A DNA stretch of 64,000 nt from Agapanthus africanus (GCA_030015575.1 JASDDO010000016.1:179116815-179180814), one strand, 5' to 3'. Positions 25,861 through 38,843 are shown, counted from the stretch's first letter. The notes: a model not told the origin generated them from the sequence alone. A program made the numbers and translations.

Positions 25861-28095
25861 GATTAGATTGGTTTATTAATTTATCTAACCAGGATGTCTC
25901 CCACTGTTTACTCAAATTCTTCTTAAAACCTTTTTAAAAGAAGAACTAGCCAGGTTTTAATTCACGTCACAATACTTGCTTAACCTTTCAGCCAGGCTAG
26001 TGTCGGTACTTCGAGGGAGGTTTTCCAACGCTTTCGCGAAGTTCCTTAATTCAAGAACCTCTTTTCCCTGGGGGCGTAGCCCCGCTAACACCTTTCTAGA
26101 CACCTACTAGGTTTATAGCTTTGATCGTTAAGTGAAATAATCTCCCGAGAGTAATCCAACTCATCAGTGGGATCGGGATCCAACTTTCATTGTGTGATAA
26201 CCTAGATGGAATCCACTCTAGTCACCACACTCCAGAAGGTATGCTAAATCTGCAAGTTTCAGTACTTTTGAAACTCCCGATGTGGTTTTTGCCCCTAGGA
26301 CCCAAGTGATCTTGACGGAGTCAACAAATCAAAGAGTCCTAGTCAAGTTCAACCTGTCATTATCTGGATTGCATTAAACCCACCCGCATAACCCTTGACG
26401 GAGTCAACAAGGTTATACGACTGTCCTAATCAATCCCATATACCGATACAAACAAGCAGCACTTAGCTACCGTACACTACGCCTTGACGGAGTCAACAAA
26501 CGCAGCACGAATACTAAGTGTTACTTGTAAGAAATGACGGAGGGCTACGGCTGGGTTTTTGGCGAAAAACCGTTAACGTAATGAACTTGATATCGTTGAA
26601 GGAACCTGGTAATCTTTTTAAAATATAGTGGCGAAAACTTTTGCTAAAGAGGTCACTCCCTGTGAAGGGATCTCGGCTCTTTCCTCGTCGAATGAGGTGC
26701 AGGATATTCCAAACTGAATACCTTGATGCAAAGCAAGAATAATCGACTATAGTGAAGTTATTACCCTGACGCAAACTTTTGTCCAAGGGGTCACTCCCGA
26801 TGAAGGGATCTCGGCCCTTGCCTCGTCGACTGAGGTGCTGGGTATTCACAACCGAATACCGCGATGCAAAACAAAAATGAACGTCCTTGCAATAACAGCT
26901 TTTTGAAAAATTGTTCCAACAACGTCTTTCAGGTTTATTTTCTTGCATTAGTTCTTTTAATGCGTCCCATCATTTAAATCCTACCATTGCAGAAAACAAC
27001 CAAAATATGACGTACGCTTATGCCATTCGCATTCGCCACTGGGCCCCGTCATCACCCGTTAGGTTACTTAACTAACAACAGAGCGGGGGCTGGGCTAGCG
27101 CGGCTGTAAAACATAAGGAACGCCTAAATAGTTATTATATATAGATATACTGCAACGATAGCCAATCCAGATCACAGATGAACACTTTGGATATACTAGG
27201 AACCCGCGATTCGTTCAAGCCTGGAATGAAAAGCGGATTACACGGTCACGATGAATAGCCAAAACCCCACCCAAGACCCCTACGGGTGCGGAAAACTACC
27301 CGCCAAGTACCCGAAGCGAAGCAACCTCCCTCAATGCCATGAGTAGGCCACTCGGCACTTCGAGATACCCGGTAGTTTGTGCACCCCCTCCATGGGTCTA
27401 TCCTAGGAGCAAAAACAGTAAAAAGAATTATACAATGACGGCTACAACCCCGACCCGGTTGTGCGGCCAAACAAATAATATTACATCAATTTACAAATTT
27501 ATTACATGAATGAAAGAAAAAGAAACTCTCATCTCACATCCACCCCGGCTATTCATCCGCGACAATCCAACGAGTTCATATACACAAACCATCAACAACA
27601 ATCACAGATGACAGATATGTATAACCCCGACTAATCGATAGATAGCGATTAGCCGACGTTCAATACATAAGAACATCACAGATATAACCTTTATAGTCTA
27701 AGTATATTGAAGTTCAAAAAAATACGGATTTATAGGCCCCCAAAAACAAATTTCTATTTTGGAAAATCTGGGCACATTTAAACCATCTTAAAAATCCTAA
27801 AACCAAGTCAGAAACACACTGCACCAAAATCGAGGCAGAGAGGAAACAAGACGGCCGCGGATCCGCGGCAACATAGCTTGCTGAGGCCGCGGAAACGCGG
27901 TCGTTTGGTCAGATCTCTGGCTCGTTTTTGGTGGTTATCTTTAAAAAACCCTGAGATGATTTTAGGTGTATAACAAATTTTGTTTTGACCAGAAAAAATT
28001 TTAACAGAAACTCAGGTTTTTGTAACTCGGTTTTTTCGATTTTTCCGTTTCGAACTTCGATACACTTCACTACCAAGCTAGTTTATGTTTAGTTA
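25861..28095 (-). other. Leader of minus-strand copia element
   Basis: Untranslated leader between the primer site and pol. It contains three copies of CTTGACGGAGTCAACAA (26311-26327, 26394-26410, 26483-26499), the GAAA-loop hairpin CGCTTTCGCG (26029-26038, inverted), and a block at about 27020-27110 that is about 93 percent identical to 39783-39870 of element 3. Other parts of the leader have diverged freely. The short frame at 27246-27470 is shared only partly with element 3 and I do not call it a gene. Confidence 0.75.
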
Positions 28096-28108
28096 GGCTC
28101 TGATACCA
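28096..28108 (-). other. Primer-binding site of minus-strand copia element
   Basis: GGCTCTGATACCA on the plus strand is TGGTATCAGAGCC on the minus strand, complementary to the initiator-Met tRNA 3' end, 1 nt from the LTR edge. Confidence 0.92.
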
Positions 28109-28109
28109 C

Positions 28110-30297
28110 TGTTAGGTCCACGTTACCTCTCCCGGTACTTTCGGGGTTGCGGAAACGGTAAAACAAAATTTTTTCTAAACTTTGTAACATGGACCGTAAA
28201 AGCCGGATCTTTACTAAACAATACACTAGCATCCTAACATGAGATGTATCTACTCGGTTAGGGGTTATACCTCAACTTGAACTCCTTCTCTTCTTGTTGT
28301 TCTTCTTCTTTGTTGTTCTTCTCTTCTTGTTGTTCTTCTCTTTGCTTGCTCAATGGTTGATCCGGACTTCGGTCACCTCCGCGGCCTCCTTGAGTCGAAG
28401 ACGATCCACCCGAGAGATGTACACCGAGGTCCACCTCAAGCCGAGGTAACTAGGGCAAGGAGATTGCTAATCTAGAAGCCCTAGGATGTGTAGAGGAGAT
28501 GTATGGATGTGTTTGTCAAGTGGAATCTTTTTTCTCTCAACACATGAGATCAAAGGAGAAATCAAGAGGAGGAAGAAGAAGGAGTTTTCTAGCAACCATG
28601 GAGCTTCTCATTTCAAGAGAGAGAATGAGAATAAAATTATGATACAAAAGAAAAACAACCATGGTTGCAAATAATGCAAAACAACATCATTACTAATCCC
28701 ATCAAGATAAAGTTGATGGCTACTTTGAAATGACCATTATCATAATCCAAAAGAAAAAGGAAAAGAAAAGAAGAGTGTGGAACCCTCTTGAAAGTCAATG
28801 GTCAACCCGGTCAACCGGTCAACAAAGTCAATAGAGGTCAACAGGGTCAAATGGTCAATGCAATTAGCCATCATAAGATTATCACTAATAGGATTAGTAA
28901 ATGATGTTCGCGGCTCATAATGGTTTTGACCAAACGAACTGTCAAAACCCTAATGAGTCCGCCTCAAAATGGTTTTGACCGAAACAACTGCCAAAAACCC
29001 TAATGAGGCACCTCCTCCTTCATCACTCCGAAAAACTGTGCATACACACCTGCATCCGTATTCCGTAGAATGCGGATGCACAGAAGACAAAACAAATCCA
29101 TCCGTGCAATACTAGGATCCGGCTTAAACCAAAGCCTACTAGTACTGCCTGCCCGAACACCATACGCACACAAGTGTACGTAAGTGATCGCAGCCCTGCC
29201 GTAAAACCATACGGCCTCTACACGTTTCGCTCAGTGCAGGGAAACTCTCTGTGTGGGACTCTAAAGACTCGACACTACGCTGGCAGTGGGTTTAACCACA
29301 GACCGCAAGCGGCACTAGCTGTACGTAACGGTCCCCAGGTAGATGTCGATAAGAAGGCCGATGAGGTAAACCCATCCGAACTCCTACTGAGTCTGTATGT
29401 GACAATCTCCGTACAGTCCGGTCTATTCGTCTGATACATCGCATGGCGGGCCTAGGGGGCGGTAAATGTCAGTCCCCTAAAAGCGGTACAAGTCGTGTCG
29501 GAGTGAAGCCCAATACACCCTGAGATAACACTGGAAACCTACCAGTATGTCTCGCTTGCCCTGGCCTGGGACTACCCGTGTAATGGCTCTCCTAGACACA
29601 GCGCGATGTCAACTCCCAATACCGGGAGAGACGAATCCTGTCTAACCGTCACTGCCTCCAAGTGCTTCGGGACTGCTCCCAACTACTACCTGTTTGCATG
29701 ACTCAGTAGAGCCGTGGTAGGGTAGCAATCAAAGAACAGTGGGAACACACTCGAGGCGAAGTGACAGTGTCAAGTCAGCGGACTAAGCTGTACTCATGTC
29801 ACCTGGAAACTGATAACTGACGATAGGTATAATACCAACCATCAGTTCCCGACGAGTCCTGTCCAGTGTACTCGTAACCCAACGAGCACCCGCATACTAT
29901 CTCAAGTACGACGTACCGACGGCTGTGGGACAGACCGTCTCCCGTACTGGGATGAGAAGCGCATACGCTAGTCTACTCCGGAGTATCGATGCCCTATCTC
30001 GGTACTCCCACGACTAGGGACGTGTATAAGGATGTGCTTGTAGATTACCCAGCCCCCACGAGTGTGATCGCCATCACAACGCCGGTAATCAAGCAAATGA
30101 TCCTAAGGGCTCTACTAATGCGTATAGGTGATATAATAAATAAACACACATGTACACATTAAAGCAGAGACAAACCAAGTAGCATAATACTATATTGAGC
30201 AAGATTGTCTGTACAACTGTGAATATCCCAAGCTTCCATCAAGTAATATACATACTAGTATGATACAGTAATGGCCTTTAGGGCATATACACTAACA
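28110..30297 (-). repeat. LTR shared by two tandem copia bodies
   Basis: This is the 5' LTR of the body at 22536-28109 and at the same time the 3' LTR of the truncated body at 30298-32338, because the polypurine tract and pol end follow immediately on its right. It is 2188 bp, the partner of 20334-22521. The arrangement LTR-body-LTR-body is the product expected from unequal recombination between LTRs. Confidence 0.9.
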
Positions 30298-32338
30298 ATC
30301 TCCCACTTGCACTAAGGCCATGTACTGGCGTATCGAAGACCTATCATCTGGATCAGCCGCTCGAACTGAGTCTGGGGTAAAGCCTTCGTGAATGGGTCCG
30401 CAGTGTTGTCCTTTGTGTCCACTCTCCGCACCTCGATCTCCTGGCGATCAATGATCTCCCTGATCAGGTGATACCGCCTTAAGATGTGCCTGGATTTCTG
30501 ATGGGACCTTGGTTCCTTCGCTAAAGCTATAGCCCCATTGTTATCGCAATACAAAGGTATTGGGTCACAATGGACGGAACCACCTGAAGTTCACTAATGA
30601 ACTTCTTCATCCAGACCGCCTCTTTTGCGGCATCGCTTGCAGCAATGTATTCAGCCTCCATCGTCGAGTCTGCGACGGTATCCTGCTTGGAACTCCTCCA
30701 ACATACCGCCCCTCCATTGAGGGTAAACACAAAACCCGAGACAGACTTGCTGTCATCTTTGTCACTCTGGAAGCTTGAATCGGCAAAGGACTCGACCCTG
30801 AGGTCTCCATTACCGTAAACCAGGAACATCTCCTTAGTCCTTCTCAGGTACTTGAGAATGTTCTTCACTGCTGTCCAGTGGTCCTCCCCTGGGTCTGACT
30901 GATACCGGCTTACCGTGCTCAACGCGTAAGCTACATCTGGTCTTGTACATAGCATCGCATACATTATAGATCCTACCGCCGAAGCGTAGGGTATAGTGCT
31001 CATGCGAACCTTCTCCTCGTCAGTCTTAGGAGACATCTTCTTGGAGAGGGTAATTCCGTGCAATGCGGGTATGTTACCGCGCTTGGAACCCTCCATACTA
31101 AATCTCTTTAGTACGGTCTCTATGTACCTGGACTGCGAAAGTCCCAATAGTCTCTTGGATCTATCTCTATAGATCTTGATCCCCAGAATGTACGAGGCAT
31201 CACCCAGGTCCTTCATGGAGAACCTTTGTGACAAAAATAGCTTGACCGATTGTAGCATAGGAACATCATTTCCTATCAAAAGAATGTCGTCCACGTACAA
31301 GACTAGGAATACGACAGTTCGTCCTACAATCTTCTGATAAACACAGGGTTCATCTTCGTTCTTGATGAAATCAAATTCCTTGATTGCCTCATCAAAACAG
31401 ATGTTCCAGCTCCGCGATGCCTGCTTTAATCCATAAATGGATTTAAGCAACTTGCACACCTTTCCGCTGCTCCCACTGTCCACGAAACCTTCTGGTTGAT
31501 CCATTTAAACGCACTCTTCCAAACAACCGTTTAGGAAAGCCGTTTTAACATCCATCTGCCAGATTTCATAGTCATGGAAGGCAGCAATGGCAAGTAGGAT
31601 CCGAATGGATTTGAGCATAGCCACCGGAGAAAAAGTTTCGTCATAGTCCAAACCAGGTCTTTGACGAAAACCTTTTGCAACGAGTCTAGCCTTATAGGTT
31701 TCCACCTGCCCATCTACACCAAGTTTCCTTTTGTAGATCCATTTGCATCCAACGGGTTTTACCCCAGGTGGAGCAATATCCAAGGTCCATACTTTATTGG
31801 CGTACATGGACTCCATTTCGGATTGCATTGCTTTCTGCCACTTATCAGAGTCCCTACTGATAATGGCCTGCCTGAAACTGGTAGGGTCATCTTCTTCCAA
31901 GATGCAATCCTCTCGATCCCCGTCTATGAGAAAACCGTAGTATCTCTCGGGCGGATGAGAAATCCTACCAGATCTGCGGAGTGGCTGAGGTTCGTTTGGG
32001 GTCATTGAATCTTGCGGTTCCTCCAAATTTTCAGTTACATTTTGTGGTCGCTGAATTTCTTCCAGTTCTACCGAACTCCCACTAGCTTCTTTTGCAAGAA
32101 ACTCCCTTTCTAAGAAGGTAGCGTGGCGAGATACAAACACCTTCTGTTCCTCAGTGTGGTAGAACAGATATCCTAGTGAGTCTTTAGGATATCCCACAAA
32201 TTTACAGAGAACTGACCGTACCTCTAACTTGTCCGGTTTCTGTGTTTTCACATAGGCCGGACAACCCCATATCTTAAATCGCTTAAGATACGGATTTCTT
32301 CCATTCCATATTTCATATGGAGTCTTAGGCACTGATTT
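30298..32338 (-). pseudogene. Second minus-strand copia pol, truncated
   Basis: A partial copy nearly identical to 22522-24562, covering RNase H, RT and the integrase C-terminus on the minus strand. Breaks: a one-base deletion near 30566 (GGGTCACAATGG against GGGTCAACAATGG), and TAC to TAA at the VYM position near 31505, which separates the frames 30527-31504 and 31505-32338. The 5' part (rest of integrase, protease, leader, 5' LTR) is deleted. The breakpoint lies in the shared bases ATTT (32335-32338), where LARD2 LTR sequence takes over. Confidence 0.9.
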
Positions 32339-33004
32339 AGCACCCATGAATCCTCTATAGCGCCAAAATTCAAACTTTCTTGGTCCAAGGTGTAGCTAGT
32401 GAGCTCATGCACATTTTTAATGAAGTGGGTATTGAGTTTTGGGGTGTTTCTAATGGAGTTTTAAGGAGGTGAAGAGGGGGAGGGAGTGAGGGCAGCAGCA
32501 GCAGTAGCAAATGTGAGAGGGAGAGGAGAGAAAATGAGTGAATGATTGAAGAGGGAATGGCTCAAGACCAAGGTTGACCCTCACCTCTCTCTCTCTCTCT
32601 TGCCCATTCCTCACACTATGCACAATTTTTTTTATGTTTTCATTTCTTTTCTTTTGTTTTCTTTTCCTTCTCAATTAAAACAACAACCATGCCAAAAAAT
32701 GAAGAGAAGGCCATGAAGAAAATGTAACAAGTGCTAAAAAAATGACATGTGCACAAAACACGCTTAAAGTCCGATTAGCAATTTTTAATCTCGATTAGCA
32801 CTAAAATAGTGTCAAATAACTCATAAATTCTCATAATTTGCATAATTCACATAAAGCACCCTCATTTCAGTAATTTCTAAAAAAAATTAAATTTTTCCCC
32901 ATTTATCGGTATTTTATTATACCGCACTATTAAAATATTCAATATTTTATTATTTAATTATAAAAATTCCCAAAAATAATATTTTATTTTTCTGAAATGT
33001 TACA
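32339..33004 (-). repeat. LARD2, 5' LTR, terminal segment 3
   Basis: Homologous to 12008-12672 of LARD2 (about 96 percent by eye) and ends at the same point, TGAAATGTTACA. With 15617-15820 and 17952-20333 it makes up one LTR, interrupted by the solo LTR and the copia tandem and shortened by a deletion. The following bases GTTGA (33005-33009) would be the LARD2 target duplication. Confidence 0.78.
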
Positions 33005-33645
33005 GTTGACTATAGTTAAAGCATGGTGTACGGTAGCTAAGTGATGTCTTCCTACAAAGCATATGATGCGATCGATTAGGGCATTTGCATGACCTTGTTG
33101 ACCATAGTTAAGGGTTATGCGGGTGGGTCTAAATCAATAAAGAAATGGCGGGTAGAACTTGACTAGTGCTTATGATTTGTTGACCATAGTTAAGGTCATA
33201 AGACACTAGGGGTAAAAACCATATCGGGAATTTCAAGAGTTGAAATTTGCAATGAGATTGCATACCTTTTATTTGATAGTTGGATCCCGATCCCACTGTG
33301 GGTAAAAGTTACTCCCGGGAGAGTTTTGCACTTTACAATTAGTGAATCCAGTAGGTGTCTGGAAAGGTGTCAACGGGGTTATACCTCTAGGAAAACGAGC
33401 TTTATTTTAATTAGGTCCGTGCGAAAGCACGGGGAACCCCCCTCGGAGTACCAACACTGGCCTGGCCGACCGGTTAGCGAACTTATAGATTGCAATTAAT
33501 CCTGGCTAATTTTCTTATTAAGGTTTGAAGGAAAATTTGATAAAAAGCAGTGAGAGACATCGATTAGATAAGATTAATAACCAAACTAATCATGCAAGAG
33601 CAATCGCTGAGTGTCTTCTTTTCTTTCTCCTAATGGCAGTTACCT
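33005..33645 (+). other. Leader of copia element C (3' part)
   Basis: The three leader motif copies TTGAC-N4-GTTAA are at 33006-33019, 33098-33111 and 33180-33193. The hairpin CGTGCGAAAGCACG is at 33418-33431, and a pyrimidine tract ending GGCAG lies just before the gag ATG at 33646. The upstream leader and 5' LTR are separated from it by LARD2 and lie outside the window. Confidence 0.8.
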
Positions 33646-35817
33646 ATGACGGGAGTTAAGCTTTTATTAGACAAGAATAAATTCACGGGACTGAATTACA
33701 AAGATTGGCTGAGGAACATAAATATTGCCCTGACCTATGATAAGGTCGGATACGTCCTGACTACTCCAGCCCCTCCTAGCCCAGGCCCTGATTCTTCAGT
33801 TGCGGATAAGGAAATCCGCACGACATAGGATATAGACTGTGCAACAGCCAAATGCCTCGCGCTTGCTTCTATGAACAATGAACATCAGAAGCAGCATGAG
33901 AAGATGGATGTACAATCCATCTTTCTCCATACAAAGGAGTTGTATGGAGAGCAATCTCACACTCTCCGATACGAGCATCTCGAAAGTTGTTTCAGATGCG
34001 GACAGCTGCAGGCACGTTTGTAGGTGACCATGTATTGAAGATGATAGGACTTATCGAAGAACTAGAGGACCTGGGATGGACCATGGAGAATGAACAGTAT
34101 GTTGATATTATTCTACAGTCCCTCCCCCTGCCTTTTCTCAATTCATTGTGAACTTCAACATGCACAACATGGAGAAGTCATTTCTTGAACTCCTCAATAT
34201 GTTGAGGAGTGCAGAGAGCGTGCTAAAAGTAGAGAAAACTCCCGCTCTGATTGCTGGGTCATCTTCCTCTTTCGTCCCAAAAGATAAGGCTAAGGGAAAA
34301 AAGAAGAAAAATCCCATCAAACCGAAAGGTGGAGTGAAAAAGGCACCGGGAAAGGACAAGATAGGGGTTGATGCATCAGGAAGAGGGGTATGCTTCCACT
34401 GCCACAAGACTGGGCACTGGAAGATAAACTGCGTTGGATACCTTGCCGACCTCAAGAAAAGAAGCTTGGTGATGCTTCCACTTCAGGTGTGTTTGTAACA
34501 GAAAACTGTTTTTCAATTAACTCTGCTTCCTGGGTATTAGATACCGGGTCAGGATCTCACATCTGCAATTATGTGCAGGGGCTGAGAAATAGCAGGTTTT
34601 TGAAGAAAGGTGATCACACTCTCCGAGTTGGGAATGGTTCCTCTGTACATGCTGTAGCAGTGGGAGAGTATCACCTTGGTTTGCCGTCGGGTTGTATATT
34701 GGTTTTGAACCCATGTTATTTTGTACCTTTGATGTTATGTAATATTATATCAATATCGTTGTTGGACAATGAAGGATATAATTTTGTGTTACAATCTAAT
34801 GTTATGAACATTAACCTTAATCAAGAGTTGATTGGGTCTGGTACATTAAATAACGGGATATACGTCCTAAATCAACACACAGTTTTTAATATACAACAAA
34901 CAAACAAAAGGAAGATTTCAGACATAAATGAAGCTTTCATTTCGCATTGTAGACTTGGTCATATTAATGAAACAAGACTAACCAAGCTACATAAAGATGG
35001 ATATTTAAACTCATTTGAATATAAATCTTATGCGACTTGCCAGTCTTGTATCAAAGGTAAAACGACCAAAACTCCGTTTATTGGACACGGAGAAAGAGCT
35101 ACTGAACTCTTATGCCTCATACATAGTGATGTATGTGGACCAATATCTATACATGCGAGAGGTGGTTTTTCATACTACATAACTTTTACTGATGATTTCT
35201 CGAGATTCGGACACGTGTTCTTGTTGAAACATAAGTCCGAAGCCTTCGAAAAGTTCAAGGAGTATAAATCTGAAGTAGAAAAACAAACATGCTTGAGTAT
35301 CAAGAAACTTCGATCAGATCGAGGAGGTGAGTACCTAAGCACAGAGTTTCTGGATTTCCTAAAAGAGAATGGGATTCTCTCTCAGCTCACTCCTCTGTAC
35401 ACACCACAGCACAACGGTGTGTCGGAACGAAGGAATCGTACCCTATTAGATATGGTACGATCAATGATGAGTGATACTGAGTTACCACTTTCATTATAGG
35501 GGCACGCATTGGAGACTGCGATATATCTATTGAATAGGGTTCCGACCAAAACCGTGTCTAACACTCTATATGAGATATGGTATGGGAAGAGACCATCTCT
35601 TAAAGGAGTTAGGATATGAGGTTTTCCGGCTTCTCTGAAAAAGCGGAATACGGACAAACTCGAGACACGATCAGTTTTGTGTAAATTTGTGGGATATCCA
35701 AAACATTCATATGGATATCTTTTCTACCACAAGGAGGAACAAAGGGTGTTTGTTTCTCAGTATGCCACATTTTTAGAAAATGAATTTTTTTACAAATGAT
35801 ACTGTTGGCAATGCGGT
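33646..35817 (+). pseudogene. Copia element C gag-PR-IN, 5' half
   Basis: Starts MTGVKLLLDKN, which supports the equivalent gag start in element 3. Gag has TAG for Trp at 33826-33828 and a frameshift near 34000-34020. The CCHC knuckle (CFHCHKTGHWKINC) lies at about 34391-34432, followed by another frame change. Protease DTGSGSHICN is near 34540, integrase near 34945-35480 with LRSDRGGEYLS and HNGVSERRNRT. Further Trp-to-stop changes occur at 35497-35499 and 35617-35619. The reading is cut at 35817 in the hinge by LARD1 and resumes at 56879. It is the oldest host element whose sequence is continuous in the window. Confidence 0.92.
35813..35817. repeat. Target duplication of LARD1, left copy
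   Basis: GCGGT, repeated at 56874-56878 on the far side of LARD1. Removing one copy and the 21 kb between them joins the copia hinge region. Confidence 0.93.
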
Positions 35818-36959
35818 TGTCACGTCCCGAAAGATGGAACATGACCGGCACTTAAACTACGAAACGTCTCGAGGCGTACGTAACCTAAGTAAGCCGAAAA
35901 CCCAGAAATCCAAACCAAAAAAAGTAGCAGAGTGAAGGAAAACCAATTTAAAACAAGTAGTTTTAATAGCATAAGCCGAATTATGCGGTTTTTAAGAACA
36001 TCAAAATTTACTGAAAATTTCGGCAGAGTCTCCTTTGAAAATACTGGCCCCCAAACGGGATACAACATGAATAGTATACGAAATCAATAAAAAGGCATCC
36101 CCAAGCGGGAGCTAGCTTTTCGTCAATCGACGGTCACAACCACACAAGCAATATAATATACAACGCCAACGGCGAGGATCAAAATTCAAAAGGAAACTCA
36201 AAACCACAAGAAAACCGCAGAAATATAACGCGCGACTCTAAGGTCGAAGGAATAACATCACTGGTCTCTATCTCAAAATAAATACATGTTTGGTTGATGG
36301 AACTTCTAGATACAACAGAATAATGATATACAAGATATATAATGGGGGTATGATACAAGTAAACCCACCTGCTAGCAAATCACCCGAAGGAAACTATGCC
36401 CGCAAAGCCGTAATGAAACCTGTACGGCAAACCTGCAAGAAACTGGGGCACAACGGGGATGAGTTGCCAACTCGTGAATAGAAAAACATCTACGAATAGA
36501 AATCGCATAAATAACGCAACCTAGGTCAATGATCATAATATATCCTCAATTATATATATAACATGCAACCTATAACAAGGCTAGGGTAAATATCTAACCC
36601 GAGTGTAATCTCATGTGCCCGCGTCAGTGCCTCAGGTAGCAATATATCATATGAATGAGGTATGAATGCATGAAAACAGAATACATGTAAATGAAGAACT
36701 GTTTTCATAATTTAGTGAGATTTCCTTGTATTTTTAAAATGAGGTGTCATAATGAAATTAGCATAAAACAGTGCCTAGCATCGGCACAAAACGTAATCCC
36801 AATATCTCGATATCTCTGTATCACAGTCTCTGTACCTCAATATCTCGAAATCTCAATGTCTCAATCACAATATCTAGGACGCCGTCAGTCCAGACCGGCC
36901 CCTACCATCCATCTTAAGACCACGACGGTATCCTCTGGATATCCGACGCGTCGGGTAAA
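35818..36959 (-). repeat. LARD1 LTR A, left segment
   Basis: The first 1142 bp of LTR A, matching 52817-53958 of LTR B. It ends at GTAAA (36955-36959), the target duplication of copia element 3. Open frames in it are chance and are not preserved between the two LTRs. Confidence 0.92.
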
Positions 36960-38842
36960 TGTTAGTGTTTATGCCCTAGAAGGCCATTACTGTATCATAC
37001 TAGCTTGTATATTACTTAATGGAAGCTTGGGATATTCACATGTATATAACAGTCTTGCTAAACATGGTAGTATGCTACTTGGTTTTTCTATCTTAATATG
37101 TGAGTGTACGTATTGATAGAGCTCTTAGGATCTTGCTTGTCTACCAGCGTTGTGATGGCAGTCACACTAGTGGGGGCTGGGTAGTCTACAAGCACATCCT
37201 TATTCAGGTCCCTGGTCGTTGGATTATCGAGACAGAGCATCGATACTCCGGAGTAGACTAGTGTGTACGCTTCTCATCCCAGTTGGGGAGATGGTCTGTC
37301 CCACAGCCGTCAGTACGTCGTACTGGAGATAGTATGCAGGTGCTCGTTAGGTTACGAGTACACCGGACAGGACTCACAGGGAACTGTTGGTTGGTTTGAT
37401 ACCAGTCGTCAGTGAACAGTTCCCAGGTGACATGAGTACAGCGTAGTCCGCAGACTTGACACTGCTACTTCGCCTCGAGTGTGTCCCACTGTTCTTAGAT
37501 TGCTACCCTACCACGGCTCAAAGGAGTCGTGCAAACAGGTAGCAGTTGGGTGCAGTCCCGAGCACTTGGAGGCAGTGGCGGTTAGACAGGATTCGTCCCT
37601 CCCGGTATTGGGAGTAGATATCGTGCTGTGTCAGAGAGCCATTACGCAAAGTCCCTGGCCAGGGCAAGCGAGATTTGCTGGTAAGTTCCAGCAGTTTCTC
37701 AGGGAGTAATGGGCTTCACTCCGACACGACTTATACCGCTATTAGGGGACTGACGCTTGCCGCCCCCCTAGGCCCGATATGCGATAGTCATGGACGAACG
37801 GACCGGACTGTATGGAGATTGTCACATCAGACTCAGTAGGAGTTCGGATGGGTTTACTCATCGGCCTTCTTATCGACAACTACCTGGGGACCGTTACGTA
37901 CAGCTAGTGCCGCTTGCGGTCTGTGGTTAAACCCACTGCCAGCGTAGTAGTCGAGTCTCTAGAGTCCCACACAGAGAGTTTCCTACTCCAGGCGAAACGA
38001 TATAGAGGTTGCATGGTTTTGCGACAAAGGGTTCGGACGCATACGTGCGTTTACGCGCGTACGACTTTCGGACAGTTTTTACCAGTCGGCTTTGGTTTAA
38101 GCCAGTTACTGGTATCCGGTTATTGGATTTATACAGTCTAAAGATTTTCCGTATTTTTACGGTTCGGAGGGGCGTTCTCGTAATTACTCGAGAAGCTTCT
38201 AGAAGATGTGACTAAGGAGGTTTCTTTTGGATAAGAAAGTGAGTCATGGTGGTGATTCATTCATTTCATTAATGCACATTTATTGCTTAATGACTCATGC
38301 TAATGAATCACCACTAGATATTTTATGAAGCATGCTTATTCATTTCCTTTATTCATTATTGTTAAAAAGAAATGCTTCATAATATATTATGATACACTCT
38401 CTCTCCTCTCATTATCTTATCTCACATTCTCTCTCCTCAAGCTCTCATCTTCAAACCCTAATCCTTAATCCTCATGTGTTGAGATCAAAGGATTAGTTAG
38501 ACTAAACAATCCATAACCTTTACTCTACATCATCCTTTCATCTTTGATTAGCAATCAAAGTTGATTAGTTACCTCAAGTTAGAGGTTTAGCTTGGAGTTT
38601 CGCTCTCGGGTGGATCGTCTACTACCTAGAGAAGGTCGAGGAGAACAAAGGAGGACGTAAAGACGAAGGACTAGTTTCGATCGGTATAATCCCTTAACAC
38701 TATAGTTTAGTTTAGCTATGTGTTTGGTTATTATTTGTTTAGCTTCGATTTAAGCGGTTAGTCGATGTTCGTTCCTTAAACTTGATCGTTTTTGTAAAAT
38801 CCGCCTCCCCACAAGTACTGGGGTGTACTACATCGACTTACA
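36960..38842 (+). repeat. 5' LTR of copia element 3
   Basis: TGTTAGTGTTTATGCCC...CATCGACTTACA. Visible elements are the inverted repeat ACGTGCG-TTTA-CGCGCGT at 38043-38060, the hairpin GGCTTTGGTTTAAGCC at 38088-38103, a CCGT/ACGG hairpin near 38147-38162, and the bZIP-type motifs TGAGTCA (38240-38246) and TGACTCA (38291-38297). The transcription start and polyadenylation site cannot be placed reliably by eye. Confidence 0.95.
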
Positions 38843-38843
38843 G

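Noticed and set aside
37479..37709. Identical frames at 37479-37709 and 45336-45566
   Set aside because: They are the same position in the two LTRs of element 3 and reflect LTR identity, not coding constraint.
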